DNA from: Acetobacterium wieringae
GTDB lineage: Bacteria > Bacillota > Clostridia > Eubacteriales > Eubacteriaceae
Length of the DNA: 64,000 bases
Direction: 5' to 3'
NCBI RefSeq assembly: GCF_026646375.1
Contig: NZ_JAIPPU010000013.1
Coordinates: 62,001-126,000 of the forward strand
In this document: positions 49,596 through 59,245 of the stretch, one piece after another
Position numbering within the stretch: the first letter of the stretch is position 1
Layout: every line of letters starts with the position of its first letter
Program-made: the position numbers and the translations under genes
The notes under the pieces: model-generated
Told to the model about the DNA's origin: nothing
Seen by the model: the letters and a program-made list of their open reading frames with translations, nothing else
The model's database searches: none

Positions 49596-51965
49596 ATGAA
49601 AAAATCAGTGATTACACTATTGCTTGTTTTTGTATTGGCTATGGGGGTATCGGTGTTGCTGCCAAAGAAGGCCGATGTGACAGATCTTGCAACGATTAAG
49701 GTCGGGGTTCTGCTTCCGGAAACCGGTACCTGGAACGCCACCGGGACGGCTTCCAACAAAGCTCTCGAGGCAACACTGCCTTATGTCAACAGTTATTTGG
49801 CTGACCAGGGCCTAAAAATTGAGCTTGAAATTCGTGATACCAAGAGTGATCCGGTCACCGCTCTGGCAGAACTGGAAAACCTGAAAAATTCCGGAATCTC
49901 CACGGTAATCGGTCCGATGATCAGTGAGGAAGCCCTAGCGGTGCTGGACTACGCCAATACTAACGGAATGCTGCTACTCAGTCCGTCGGCAACGGCTAAA
50001 GAACTGGCATTACCAGATAATTTCTTTCGAATGGTTGGCACCGATAAAAGTCAGGTTGATGGACTCACCCGGATTATTAAAAGTGGCCAGCAGATCGACA
50101 GCCTGATCACGATCTATGTCAATGATACCTATGGTCGTGGCTATAATGACTATCTGACAGAAATCGCTGCGGCCCAAAACATCGCGGTGCTGGGTTCGGT
50201 GGCGATTACGGCTGACAGCGCAAAAAATCCCACTGTTGCTGAGACAATTAAATCATTGGCAGCCGGAGCGAGCAATGCGTCAACAGCTGTAGTGGTGGTG
50301 GCTCCCAGTCAGATGGCGGCCGATTTGATTGTCAATCTCTCTGATGATCAAAAACTAACGACAATGAAATGGTATGCCAGTGCCGATATCATCGGGAATC
50401 AGACAATTCTTGATAATCAGAAAGCGGCGGATTTTCTGGAACAAACAGCGATGGAGGGGTTAACTCTAGGTGATCAGGGAATTGATCTTGATGCCCTGCC
50501 ATATCTGCGGGCCCGGCTTGATGGCGCCAGTGACATTTCCCCTTTTGCCATAACAACCTGGGATGCTTTATGGTTGCTGGCTGATACCTACAGCGTGGTT
50601 GGCGCAAACCCTGAGTATGAGGTTTTGAAATCTGGTTTGGTAAACCAGGCGACAAACTTTCGGAATGCTTTTGGCTTCTTTAACACGATGGACGAAAATG
50701 GCGATACCAAGGGCTCTAAGTATATGCGCTACGTTTGCATTAAAGATGGTGATGCCTACCGCTGGAAGTGTATGGGCCATTATGTCAACCTTGGAGCAGG
50801 CGAGCCGATTGTTCAGACGATTGAAGAAAAAGTCTCGCCAATTGGCGGCGAGGTCAAAATAGGCGCATTATTGCCGTTAACGGGAAACCGGAGCGAGAAT
50901 GGCGAAGAAATTAAGATGATCCTTGAATATGCAGTTGATCAGTTCAACAGCTATGCCAAAAATCGCAACTCGGATCTTAGCCTGACCTTGGTGGTCGAGG
51001 ATACGGGCAGTGACAATGCCCAGGCTGTTACGGCGGCCCAGACCCTAACGGCATCGGGAATAAAAAGTATCGTTGGACCTATTAATAGTGCTGAGTGTGA
51101 GGCGGTTAAGCCGGTATTTGATGCGGCTGGTGTGACGGCCATCTCGCCGCTTTCATCAAGCATGGCACTGGCTCAGACTGATCGGCTCTATCGACTGGTG
51201 CTCAATGATGGGGTTGAGACCAAAGCGTTATTGACACTGTTGGCCCAACAGGGGATTGAAGAGCTGATTATACTTTATGCCGATGACAGCTATGGTCAGG
51301 CGATGGTCAATCAGATGAAAGCTGGCTTTACCGGAGAGGTTGTGGCCCTCGGTTACGATGTAACCAATCCGGATCTGGCTATGCCGGTGTCGATGGCTGA
51401 GGCAGCACTGGTAATGGGTGATCCGGCAAAGACGGCGGTTCTAACGGTTTCTTACAATGAAGTGGTTGATCTCTTTGAAACTTTGCCAGAAGACAGTACC
51501 TTGCGACAGTTAAAATGGTATGGCACTGACAGCTCGGCTTTGTCAAAGGCCCTTTTGGAAGATTCAGAAGCTGCCAAAACCGCTGCCCAGCTTGATTATA
51601 CGACCATTGATTTTAGCCCCTACGGCGATAAGTTTGATCCACTTTACTACGTCATCAATGATGAACTGAAAGTTGACAGTCCGCTTAAGGAAAGTTTGAT
51701 CAGCTCGTTTGATGGGATTTGGTTACTGGGGTGTGCTTATCTTCAGGAAGGTAGTAACGCCAGTCCGGAGGTACTTAACGGATATCTTGCCAAAGCTGGC
51801 TTTCATGGTCTTGGTGGAGTGCTCAAACTCGATCGCAATGGTGACCGACAGATCGGTTACTATAAATTCTATCATCTGACACCGACAATGGACGGTTATA
51901 ATTGGATAAATAACGGTCTTTACAGTCAGGATCTGCTGAAGCCTGGTGTTTTGGAAATGAAATAG
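49596..51965 (+). CDS. Tandem ABC-type substrate-binding protein (two Peripla_BP_6 domains)
   Basis: A 789-residue secreted or membrane-anchored protein. ATG 49596 follows GAGGAG and starts a signal-type helix (MKKSVITLLLVFVLAMGVSVLL) without a lipobox cysteine. Two complete Leu/Ile/Val-binding-type domains follow: residues about 35-400 (IKVGVLLPETGTWNATG, STVIGPMISEEALAVLDYAN, LITIYVNDTYGRGY) and about 418-785 (VKIGALLPLTGNRSENGEE, KSIVGPINSAECEAVKPVFD, LIILYADDSYGQAM). The halves are recognisable duplicates of each other. No permease or ATPase gene is adjacent. It might bind two amino-acid-like ligands or act as an extracellular sensor. Terminators on both sides make it monocistronic. Confidence 0.88.
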   Translation: MKKSVITLLLVFVLAMGVSVLLPKKADVTDLATIKVGVLLPETGTWNATGTASNKALEATLPYVNSYLADQGLKIELEIRDTKSDPVTALAELENLKNSGISTVIGPMISEEALAVLDYANTNGMLLLSPSATAKELALPDNFFRMVGTDKSQVDGLTRIIKSGQQIDSLITIYVNDTYGRGYNDYLTEIAAAQNIAVLGSVAITADSAKNPTVAETIKSLAAGASNASTAVVVVAPSQMAADLIVNLSDDQKLTTMKWYASADIIGNQTILDNQKAADFLEQTAMEGLTLGDQGIDLDALPYLRARLDGASDISPFAITTWDALWLLADTYSVVGANPEYEVLKSGLVNQATNFRNAFGFFNTMDENGDTKGSKYMRYVCIKDGDAYRWKCMGHYVNLGAGEPIVQTIEEKVSPIGGEVKIGALLPLTGNRSENGEEIKMILEYAVDQFNSYAKNRNSDLSLTLVVEDTGSDNAQAVTAAQTLTASGIKSIVGPINSAECEAVKPVFDAAGVTAISPLSSSMALAQTDRLYRLVLNDGVETKALLTLLAQQGIEELIILYADDSYGQAMVNQMKAGFTGEVVALGYDVTNPDLAMPVSMAEAALVMGDPAKTAVLTVSYNEVVDLFETLPEDSTLRQLKWYGTDSSALSKALLEDSEAAKTAAQLDYTTIDFSPYGDKFDPLYYVINDELKVDSPLKESLISSFDGIWLLGCAYLQEGSNASPEVLNGYLAKAGFHGLGGVLKLDRNGDRQIGYYKFYHLTPTMDGYNWINNGLYSQDLLKPGVLEMK

Positions 51966-52045
51966 CAGTCATCGCTGACAGGATTTGACAACCGCCGTTT
52001 CCGGTTACGTCTGCTGCCGGATTATCAGAAACACACGGTGAAAAA

Positions 52046-52097
52046 AAGAAACCGTCTCGTTGAGCGCATTAGAGCGATCTCGAGGCGGTTTCTTTAA
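52046..52097 (+). terminator. Terminator after the binding-protein gene
   Basis: AAGAAACCGTCTCG (52046-52059) pairs with CGAGGCGGTTTCTT (52081-52094). Each strand ends in a short T-rich stretch, so it may also serve the convergent mutM gene. Confidence 0.75.
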
Positions 52098-52119
52098 GTT
52101 GTTTTTTGATAGTCCGAGG

Positions 52120-52932
52120 CTAGCCTCTTTTTTTCTGGCAGGTTTTACAATAATAGGTGCCCCGGCCACGAACCATCTCTTTGGTGATGGTGCTCTGGCA
52201 TACCGGGCAGATCTTTTGGCTATGGACGTTTAACTGAATCTGAAATAAACCCGTAATGCCATTGGCATTAAAGGAGTGAATGGTGGTGCCACCCTGGGCA
52301 ATGGCCTGCTCCAAAATATTCTGGGATATACTGATCAACTCAGCCACCCGCTTTTTACTGAGCCGTTTTCCCGGGGTGCGGGGATCCATTTTCATCGTGA
52401 AACAGATTTCATTGGCATAAATATTGCCGATGCCAGTCATCAGGTGCTGGTCGAGTAACAGGGTTTTTATTGGTAGGTTGCTGTGATGGATTTTAGCATA
52501 GATTTTTGCCGGGTCGGCATCCCAGGGCTCGGGGCCAAGCTTGGAAAGTGGCAGATCCTGACGATAGGTATCTTTATTGACCAGTTCGAGACGACCAAAT
52601 TTACGGGTGTCCTGATAACGTAATGCAGTACCATCAGTAAAGAGAAAGCCAAGATGTTCATGCTTACGTAGCGGCGTTGACGCGTCGACAATATTATATT
52701 TGCCTTCCATCCGTAAATGAGAAAGAAAGGCATCCCGATCCAAAATAAAAATCAGATATTTGCCGACCCGATCAATATCACGGATGGTTTGGCCGGTTAA
52801 GGTTGTCCTGAATTGATTGGAATCCCCGGTGATAATCTTATCATAATGAACCTGGACATCCTTAATTTCTTTGCCAATAATAAAATGTTTTAACGTTCGG
52901 CGGACGGTTTCGACTTCTGGTAGTTCGGGCAT
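52120..52932 (-). CDS. mutM: Formamidopyrimidine-DNA glycosylase
   Basis: A 270-residue base-excision repair enzyme that removes 8-oxoguanine and ring-opened purines and cuts the strand. The N-terminus MPELPEVETVRRTLK supplies the catalytic proline and the following glutamate. KTLLLDQHLMTGIGNIYANE is the H2TH region, and the C-terminus carries a zinc finger (CPVCQSTITKEMVRG, CKTCQKK). The frame can begin three codons earlier, but MPELPEVE must start at the processed methionine for catalysis. polA, its usual neighbour in other Firmicutes, is absent. Promoter TTGCCG, 18-base spacer, TATACT lies upstream. Confidence 0.96.
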   Translation of the reverse strand: MPELPEVETVRRTLKHFIIGKEIKDVQVHYDKIITGDSNQFRTTLTGQTIRDIDRVGKYLIFILDRDAFLSHLRMEGKYNIVDASTPLRKHEHLGFLFTDGTALRYQDTRKFGRLELVNKDTYRQDLPLSKLGPEPWDADPAKIYAKIHHSNLPIKTLLLDQHLMTGIGNIYANEICFTMKMDPRTPGKRLSKKRVAELISISQNILEQAIAQGGTTIHSFNANGITGLFQIQLNVHSQKICPVCQSTITKEMVRGRGTYYCKTCQKKRG

Positions 52933-52979
52933 AAGATTCACCTGCTTTGATTTGGTATTGTTATGGAGTATCTACCATG

Positions 52980-53009
52980 AGTATACACCAACTGAAACCA
53001 TCACGGCAA
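52980..53009 (-). promoter_or_regulatory. Promoter of mutM
   Basis: On the minus strand TTGCCG (53009-53004), 18-base spacer, TATACT (52985-52980). The -10 context GTGTATACTCA is the same as in the glycine-operon promoter. Confidence 0.6.
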
Positions 53010-53180
53010 ATGGAAAAAGAAACATGACTGACGGAATATTCCCAAATTATTGAGAACGGAATTTTTCGATAGCATCTTCTTAATTAAATAGCCGATCCGT
53101 CAATTTTACAGTATAATAGAAAAATAATAAAGAAAACGGTGCTAAAAAATACCTGATTAATCTGTTTTTTAAGGAGCTTT

Positions 53181-54167
53181 ATGATCGAAAAAATACGTGA
53201 AACACCTGAGATTTATAACATCCATATCCCTTTGCCGAATAATCCGCTGAAAAACCTGAATTGTTATGTGATCAAAACAGCAGCCGGAAGTCTGGTGGTG
53301 GACACCGGTTTTGCTAAACAAGAGTGCTTTGATGCGCTGACCGCCGGACTGCGGGAGCTCAATGTTGATATGGATCATGTCACCTTGTATATTACCCATT
53401 TGCATGCCGACCATACCGGCTTGGTGGACTGCATCCGGACGGATCGGACCCGGGTCATTATGGGAGCCGAAGATTACCGTTATATGGGACGCATCTTTAA
53501 CGATGAGATCTGGTCGGAGTATAATCGCCGTCTGATTGAAGAGGGCTTCCCGGCAGCCGATATTCTGACCCAGAAGAAGGAAAATCCAGTGGTCATCTAC
53601 GCTCCGAAAGCGGTATTTCCCGCCGAACCGATCAAAGACGGGGAAAGCTTTTTTGTTGGCGATTACGAATTTGAATCGATTGCCACACCCGGCCACACGC
53701 CGGGAAATACCTGTCTTTATCTGAGAGATGAGAAGATTATGTTGACTGGCGATCATATTTTATTTGATATCAGTCCCAATATTACCTGCTGGCCATTTGT
53801 CAGAAATTCGCTGGAAGATTATCTGATCAGTCTTGATAAAATAGCCAGCTATGATATTGACCTGGCCCTACCGGGCCATCGAAAGAATGACATGGATGTG
53901 TACGAACGGATTACCCAACTGAAAAATCATCATGTTAAGCGGCTCCAGGAAATCGCTGCGGTTGTCAAAATGAAGGACTATCAAAATGCCTATGAAATAG
54001 CCGGGCAGCTTCAATGGGCGCTACGGGAAAATACCTGGCAAACCTGTCCAATTCGTCAACGCTGGTTTGCAACTGGCGAAACCTTATCCCATCTTGATTA
54101 TCTGGTGCAGAAGAACCGGATTGTCAGAGTAAAAGATGGTGAGTTGTTTGTGTATCGTGGAAAGTAA
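53181..54167 (+). CDS. Metallo-beta-lactamase-fold hydrolase
   Basis: A 328-residue cytoplasmic protein of the MBL superfamily. Metal ligands are visible in THLHADHTG (HxHxDH), ATPGHTPGNTC and TGDHILFD, with GHRKND later. The C-terminal 100 residues are helical (MKDYQNAYEIAGQLQWALREN) and end in a short winged-helix-like region (TGETLSHLDYLVQKNRIVRVKDG). This two-part layout resembles the LACTB2/YflN group. Substrate unknown; thioester or phosphodiester hydrolysis is typical. AAGGAG precedes the ATG. Monocistronic, with a terminator after it. Confidence 0.87.
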   Translation: MIEKIRETPEIYNIHIPLPNNPLKNLNCYVIKTAAGSLVVDTGFAKQECFDALTAGLRELNVDMDHVTLYITHLHADHTGLVDCIRTDRTRVIMGAEDYRYMGRIFNDEIWSEYNRRLIEEGFPAADILTQKKENPVVIYAPKAVFPAEPIKDGESFFVGDYEFESIATPGHTPGNTCLYLRDEKIMLTGDHILFDISPNITCWPFVRNSLEDYLISLDKIASYDIDLALPGHRKNDMDVYERITQLKNHHVKRLQEIAAVVKMKDYQNAYEIAGQLQWALRENTWQTCPIRQRWFATGETLSHLDYLVQKNRIVRVKDGELFVYRGK

Positions 54168-54185
54168 AAATCATTTTCGAATTCT

Positions 54186-54211
54186 AGACCTGGCTTGGTC
54201 CGGGTTTTTTT
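54186..54211 (+). terminator. Terminator after the MBL-fold gene
   Basis: ACCTGG and CCGGGT form the stem around CTTGGT, followed by seven T. Confidence 0.75.
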
Positions 54212-54305
54212 ATGCCTGGAGTTATCACTGTTGGTTCCCTTGTGGTCTGTTTTATACTTCAATTTAAATCCATAAGGATTGACAGCAGGGGCTTATCATG
54301 ATAAC

Positions 54306-54318
54306 ATAACACTGTTAT
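54306..54318. promoter_or_regulatory. Palindromic operator upstream of the tetR gene
   Basis: ATAACACTGTTAT is a perfect 6-1-6 palindrome 26 bases in front of the regulator start. The same 13 bases occur in front of the ABC genes at 55027-55039. Confidence 0.8.
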
Positions 54319-54344
54319 CTAAAACGGTTTGAGTAAGGTGTAAA

Positions 54345-54968
54345 ATGGGGAATGAAACAGAAACACGAGAAAGATTATTAAAAGTTGCCAAGGATGAGTT
54401 TCTTGAATTGGGCTATGAAAAAGCTTCAATGCGAAAGATTTGCAAAAAAGCCGGGGTTACAACGGGTGCGTTATATTTCTTTTTTAAAGATAAAAATGAT
54501 TTATTTGCGGCATTGGTAAAAAATGTTGCTGAAGACATAAAAATGTTCATTATCCATCATACCGAAAAAGAGCAAGTTATTTATACGGAAGCAAAAACAA
54601 CGCCGCAGGAATTAATTGAGGATGGAATCCAACAAGGCCGGGAATTTGTAACGTATATGTACGCCAATAAAGAGGCGATTCTTCTACTTTTGAGTAAAGC
54701 CAATGGATCAGCCTATGAGAATTTCTATGATGAACTGGTCGACTTGATGGAAAAAAACACCCTTCAATTTCTGGATCATATCACTTCAGTAAATGGTCGG
54801 GAAAATGAGATCAATCCCTACACCATGCATTGGCTGGCCCATCTGGAGACGTCCTCATTTGCCCAATTGCTGACCCATGGATTGACTTTGGAAGAAGCTT
54901 TGATTCAAGCCGAGATCATTGCCAAATACCTGACTGGTGGCTGGTTGGAGATCCTGAAAAAAGAATAA
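54345..54968 (+). CDS. TetR-family regulator of the adjacent ABC transporter
   Basis: A 207-residue regulator. HTH: RERLLKVAKDEFLELGYEKASM, then RKICKKAGVTTGALYFFFKDKNDLF. The ligand-binding domain (about 70-207) is all helical with aromatic and acidic residues. It has the palindrome ATAACACTGTTAT in its own promoter and an identical one before the ABC genes, so it most likely represses both. A weak AAGGTG site precedes the ATG. A terminator at 54982-55016 separates it from the ABC genes, so control is through two promoters. Confidence 0.92.
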   Translation: MGNETETRERLLKVAKDEFLELGYEKASMRKICKKAGVTTGALYFFFKDKNDLFAALVKNVAEDIKMFIIHHTEKEQVIYTEAKTTPQELIEDGIQQGREFVTYMYANKEAILLLLSKANGSAYENFYDELVDLMEKNTLQFLDHITSVNGRENEINPYTMHWLAHLETSSFAQLLTHGLTLEEALIQAEIIAKYLTGGWLEILKKE

Positions 54969-54981
54969 GGATTAATCAAAA

Positions 54982-55016
54982 AAATTGAATTCGAATCCGG
55001 AATTCAATTTTATTTT
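54982..55016 (+). terminator. Terminator between the tetR and ABC genes
   Basis: AAATTGAATTC pairs with GAATTCAATTT, followed by TATTTTT. Confidence 0.8.
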
Positions 55017-55026
55017 TAAATCATAC

Positions 55027-55039
55027 ATAACACTGTTAT
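55027..55039. promoter_or_regulatory. Second copy of the palindromic operator, upstream of the ABC genes
   Basis: ATAACACTGTTAT, extended here to CATAACACTGTTATG (7-1-7), identical to the core at 54306-54318. It lies 73 bases before the ATPase start. Confidence 0.8.
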
Positions 55040-55112
55040 GTTGTGCGAACTTCAAATGGTTTTAATAAAAAAATAAATTAAAAAACGGTACGTCGTGATG
55101 AAAGGGGCAAAA

Positions 55113-55811
55113 ATGTTTATTGAAGTAAATGATATTAAAAAAAGTTATGGCGAAGGCGGAAGCTATGTTCAGGTGCTTAAAGGCATTACGTCGGGAATAA
55201 AAAAGGGCCAAATTTGTGCGATATTGGGGCCAAGCGGATCGGGAAAATCGACGCTGCTTAATACCATCGGCGGATTGGATACCATCGATAGTGGCAGTAT
55301 AAAAATAAATAATATTGAAATTTCTAAACTGAACCCCAAAGAATTATCGCTATACCGTCGCAATTTGCTGGGTTTTATTTTTCAGTTTTACAATCTGGTG
55401 CCCAATCTTACAGTTAAAGAAAATATCCAGGTTTGTGAATACCTGACAAAAACACCCCTGGATCTTAACGAGCTTCTGGAAATATTGGGATTAACCGAGC
55501 ATCAGAAAAAATTTCCCTCGCAATTATCGGGAGGCCAGCAACAGCGGTGTGCCATTGCCCGGGCACTGATCAAGAATCCCGAGCTGCTACTCTGTGACGA
55601 ACCGACCGGTGCGCTGGACTATCAGGCATCCCGGGAGATTCTGATGCTGATTGAGAAGATTAACAAAAAATATGGGACCACCATGCTCATTGTTACCCAT
55701 AATACCGCGATTAAAGAGATGGTTCATCGCGTCATCAAAATCAAAGACGGTCAAATCAGTGAAGACTACGCCAATACGGTATTAAAACCGGCCAGTCAAC
55801 TGGAATGGTAG
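55113..55811 (+). CDS. MacB/LolD-type ABC transporter ATPase
   Basis: A 232-residue ABC ATPase. Walker A is [10 protein letters not shown]-loop [15 protein letters not shown], signature [15 protein letters not shown] and Walker [13 protein letters not shown], with histidine switch IVTHNTAI. This is the subtype that works with FtsX-like permeases (LolD, MacB, BceA). ATG 55113 follows AAGGGG; the frame extended to 55095 lacks a better site. The large permease starts a few bases after its end. With the TetR operators in front this looks like an inducible export or antibiotic-response pump. Confidence 0.92.
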   Translation: MFIEVNDIKKSYGEGGSYVQVLKGITSGIKKGQICAILGPSGSGKSTLLNTIGGLDTIDSGSIKINNIEISKLNPKELSLYRRNLLGFIFQFYNLVPNLTVKENIQVCEYLTKTPLDLNELLEILGLTEHQKKFPSQLSGGQQQRCAIARALIKNPELLLCDEPTGALDYQASREILMLIEKINKKYGTTMLIVTHNTAIKEMVHRVIKIKDGQISEDYANTVLKPASQLEW

Positions 55812-55819
55812 GTTTCCCA

Positions 55820-58708
55820 ATGATTTTAAATAAGCGAATCAACCGGGAGTTAAAAGAAAATTGGGTACGATATGGTGCATTGGCATTTTTAATCATCTTT
55901 TCGCTGGGGTTGGTCGTGAGTATGGCTGGCTCCACCGATGTGGTTAATTACACCATTGATAAAAATAATGAAAAGAATCAACTGGAAGACGGAGAATTTT
56001 CGGTTTATGTTCCGCTAACCGAAAACCAGCAGCAGGAACTAAAAAAGATGGGAGCAAGAACCGAAGCAACCTTCTATGTCGATATCCCTGGCCCTGAAAA
56101 GTCCGTTCTGCGGGTTTTTAAGAATCGCAATGACATCAATACCATTGAGCTGGAAGCGGGCCGACTGGCCGATCAAACGGGTCAAATCGTTTTGGAGAAA
56201 CACTATGCTGAAAAGCATGGAATTAGGGTTGGCCAGTCTATTGAAGTGAATCAAAAGAACTATTTGGTGACCGGGATCGGAACCGCGCCGGACTATTCCA
56301 ATGTTGTTCAAAATGTTTCGGACGTGTTGGCGGATTTAAAACAATTCAGCATCGGCTTTGTCGATGAGACAGAATTCAATCAACTGCTGGCCGATAATCT
56401 CAATGTTGACTATAATTACAGCTATCAGCTGGAAGGCAATCTGACCGCTTTGGAACTTAAAGAGAAGCTGGTTGACCTGGAATTTGATAAAACTCGGGTT
56501 GCCAACAAATATATGCAAGAAATCATCGATACCATTGAAAAGGGAAAGAATGATTTATCCGGTGGTGTTAATAAATTGGCAGATGGGACACAAGAACTGG
56601 CCAATGGCACCAGCTCACTCAAGCAAGGAACCAATGAATTGGCAGATGGAGCAGGGAGTTTGGCAAGTGGCACCGATCAATTGAGCGACGGCTTAGAAGA
56701 ATTGACAAGTGCCAATGCTACGTTAAATCAAGCGGCTGACGATGTTTTTCAGGGGATGATTGCTCAGGTAAACGGTACGTTTGAAAACATGGGGATGCCA
56801 GTGACTGTTACCGGTGACAATTACAGCACCGTGATTGACGGTTTTATCAAAACGCTTGACGGCTCAGATCCGAACGCCGTGAGCGCCTTGACTACCCTAA
56901 AAACGCAACTGGATAGTTATAGAGCCTTTAAAGATGGCCTGAGGGATTATACCAATGGTGTTGAATCGGCCTATTCCGGGTCGGTAGAATTGTCAGAAGG
57001 CGCAAATGAGTTGCATCAAGGTAGTGTAGCCGTGGTAAATGGGGTCAATGCCTTGAGTAATGGCTCGACCGAGTTAAACAGTGGAATGGGAGAACTTAAA
57101 AATCAGGTCACCAATTTTATCAATGAGAATATGGATTATCAATACGTCAATTTGATTACCTTTCTGGAGGCTGATGATAATCAGCGGATTACAAGCTGTA
57201 AAAGCGATGCGGCCATCAATAAAAACGCTGCGTTAATAGCGGGGGTAATGATACTCACCCTAATTGCCTATATGATCTCAGTATTTGTGATTCAAACCAT
57301 CGATAAGGAAAGTGCTGTGATTGGGGCGCTTTATTCGATGGGGTATGTAAAAAAAGAACTGCTGCGACATTTTATGATCCTGCCGATGGTAGTAGTTACA
57401 GCGGCATCATTGCTGGGGACTGCCTTAGGGTTTATGCTGATTGACGAGAATATTAAAGAAAATGTAGCCTATTATTCTTATCCTGGCTATACCATCGTAT
57501 TTCCACCTTATCTTTTGATTTATGGCATTTTGCTACCGATATCAATTGCTTTGCTTGTCAATTACATGGTGATCAACCATAAATTATCTCTGGAACCACT
57601 CAAACTGCTCAGACGGGAAAAGAAGCAGCATCGGCTGGCAAACGTTGATTTAAAAGAGATGGACTTTATTAATCGCTATCGGATTCGCCAGCTGTTGCGG
57701 GAAATCCGCGGTAATATCACGATGTTTTTTGGCTTATTTCTTGCCATTTTACTGATGGTTTTTGGCTTTAGTATTTATGGAAGTGTCAGCGCCTATGTCA
57801 GTAATGTCGCTTCTGACGTCGCCTACAATTATCTTTACTTGCTGAAGTATCCCATGGAAACGGCCCCCAGTGATGCTACTAAAGTTTATACCGAGTCTTT
57901 AACCGCAGATCTTTATTTGACTGGGGGGGAGATGGACGTGACGGTTCAGGGCATTGATGATCAAAATCCCTATTTTGATTTCCCGTTGGATGGCGAAAAA
58001 AATGATGTAATCATTTCGGATTCGGTCGCCAATAAGTTTGGTTATCAGGTCGGAGATGAGATTACCCTATCCGATAATCTTACCGATCGAAATTACAATT
58101 TTAGGGTTAAAGCGGTGATAAATTTCGCCAGTGGTCTCTATATTTTCATGGATATTAAAGATATGCGCGAGCTGTTTGGACAGGAAGAGGACTACTATAA
58201 TACGCTGATGTCTGATCAGGAACTGGATATTGAAGCCGGAAGAATCGCAACCGTCATAACGGTCGATAAAATGGTCGCGGCAGCTAGACAAATGTTCACC
58301 ATGATGTATGGGTTGGTGATTACCATTCTGGGTGCATCGGTACTGCTGTTTGTGATTGTGATGTATTTATTGGTGAAAATGATGATTGATAAGTCGACCT
58401 TCAGCATTTCGTTAATCAAGGTGTTTGGCTATAATGAGCGGGAAATAAAAAAGCTATATCTGGGTACGACCTTCTATACGGTCGCATTCTCGACCCTGGT
58501 TGCCATTCCGCTTTCTAAAATGATTATCAATAAGGTTTTCCCGTACATGGTATCCAATGTTTCGGCCGGGATGAATGCCACCATGTCACTCCAGTCCGAT
58601 CTGATCATGGTGGCGATTATTTTAGGAGCTTACGCCTCCGTTAATTTTATGATTAGTCGGCACTTAAAAAAAATTTCCCTGGCAGAAGTATTAAAGACAC
58701 GTGAGTAA
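55820..58708 (+). CDS. FtsX-family ABC permease with large extracellular coiled domain
   Basis: A 962-residue permease with ten or so membrane helices: one at the N-terminus (VRYGALAFLIIFSLGLVVSM), two FtsX units (about 480-610 and about 830-960) and a helix (ITMFFGLFLAILLMVFGF) near residue 640. Between helix 1 and the first FtsX unit lies an extracellular region of about 430 residues that includes periodic L-x2-G-x3-L heptads such as LADGTQELANGTSSL and LKQGTNELADGAGSL, then VELSEGANELHQGSVAV. Such repeats are known from YhgE/Pip and related export permeases and probably form long coiled helices. ATG 55820 has GGTAGG 7 bases upstream; ATG 55805 overlaps the ATPase gene. Likely moves hydrophobic compounds or acts mechanically on the cell envelope. 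Confidence 0.88.
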   Translation: MILNKRINRELKENWVRYGALAFLIIFSLGLVVSMAGSTDVVNYTIDKNNEKNQLEDGEFSVYVPLTENQQQELKKMGARTEATFYVDIPGPEKSVLRVFKNRNDINTIELEAGRLADQTGQIVLEKHYAEKHGIRVGQSIEVNQKNYLVTGIGTAPDYSNVVQNVSDVLADLKQFSIGFVDETEFNQLLADNLNVDYNYSYQLEGNLTALELKEKLVDLEFDKTRVANKYMQEIIDTIEKGKNDLSGGVNKLADGTQELANGTSSLKQGTNELADGAGSLASGTDQLSDGLEELTSANATLNQAADDVFQGMIAQVNGTFENMGMPVTVTGDNYSTVIDGFIKTLDGSDPNAVSALTTLKTQLDSYRAFKDGLRDYTNGVESAYSGSVELSEGANELHQGSVAVVNGVNALSNGSTELNSGMGELKNQVTNFINENMDYQYVNLITFLEADDNQRITSCKSDAAINKNAALIAGVMILTLIAYMISVFVIQTIDKESAVIGALYSMGYVKKELLRHFMILPMVVVTAASLLGTALGFMLIDENIKENVAYYSYPGYTIVFPPYLLIYGILLPISIALLVNYMVINHKLSLEPLKLLRREKKQHRLANVDLKEMDFINRYRIRQLLREIRGNITMFFGLFLAILLMVFGFSIYGSVSAYVSNVASDVAYNYLYLLKYPMETAPSDATKVYTESLTADLYLTGGEMDVTVQGIDDQNPYFDFPLDGEKNDVIISDSVANKFGYQVGDEITLSDNLTDRNYNFRVKAVINFASGLYIFMDIKDMRELFGQEEDYYNTLMSDQELDIEAGRIATVITVDKMVAAARQMFTMMYGLVITILGASVLLFVIVMYLLVKMMIDKSTFSISLIKVFGYNEREIKKLYLGTTFYTVAFSTLVAIPLSKMIINKVFPYMVSNVSAGMNATMSLQSDLIMVAIILGAYASVNFMISRHLKKISLAEVLKTRE

Positions 58709-58779
58709 CTCTGGCAGGTAAAAAACGCCCTTTATTTGGGGGGTGATACCATAGGTCGATGGTTGGCTGCTTATGTAGC

Positions 58780-59220
58780 TTATGATTCCTGATCAAAAGC
58801 GGCCAGAATGACGTCAAGGGCATGAAGGACATTGGTTTTTTCTTCATTGGGGATGTTATCAAAAATATCTGCAAAAAAAGTATCGTTATTGCTTTCAATC
58901 GTTTCAAAGATAACCATACCAGATTCAGTCAGGGATATGTCAACACTGCGCCGGTCTTCAAGTGAAGGGATGCGTTGGACATAGCCTTTTTTGACAAGCC
59001 CGTCGACAGTGCGGCTGGTGGTGCTCATATCGATAGCCAGGATGATCGCTAAGTCTTTTAAAGAAATGCTGCTGACCCGGCCAATTTCGACTATGGCGTG
59101 GCACTGCGCTAGGGTCAGAACAGCGGCGCAGCAACTGCCATTGTTTTTTTTCAGGAGTCCCAGTTTTCGCTCCAGGATTCGGATCTGTTCTCTAAATTGT
59201 TTTGGTTGTGCTTGATTCAT
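58780..59220 (-). CDS. MarR-family regulator with N-terminal cysteines
   Basis: A 146-residue winged-helix regulator. The core is ISLKDLAIILAIDMSTTSRTVDGLVKKGYV with wing QRIPSLEDRRSVDISLTESG. An N-terminal segment NNGSCCAAVLTLAQCHAI contains three cysteines close together, which could respond to oxidants, metals or electrophiles; this is inference. AGGAGG precedes the ATG. It is divergent from the ArgD-like gene, and both have TTGCAA/17/TACAAT promoters with the shared repeat ACTTGCAAT. Confidence 0.88.
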   Translation of the reverse strand: MNQAQPKQFREQIRILERKLGLLKKNNGSCCAAVLTLAQCHAIVEIGRVSSISLKDLAIILAIDMSTTSRTVDGLVKKGYVQRIPSLEDRRSVDISLTESGMVIFETIESNNDTFFADIFDNIPNEEKTNVLHALDVILAAFDQES

Positions 59221-59245
59221 CGTGCACCTCCTGTTCGATTTGTTT

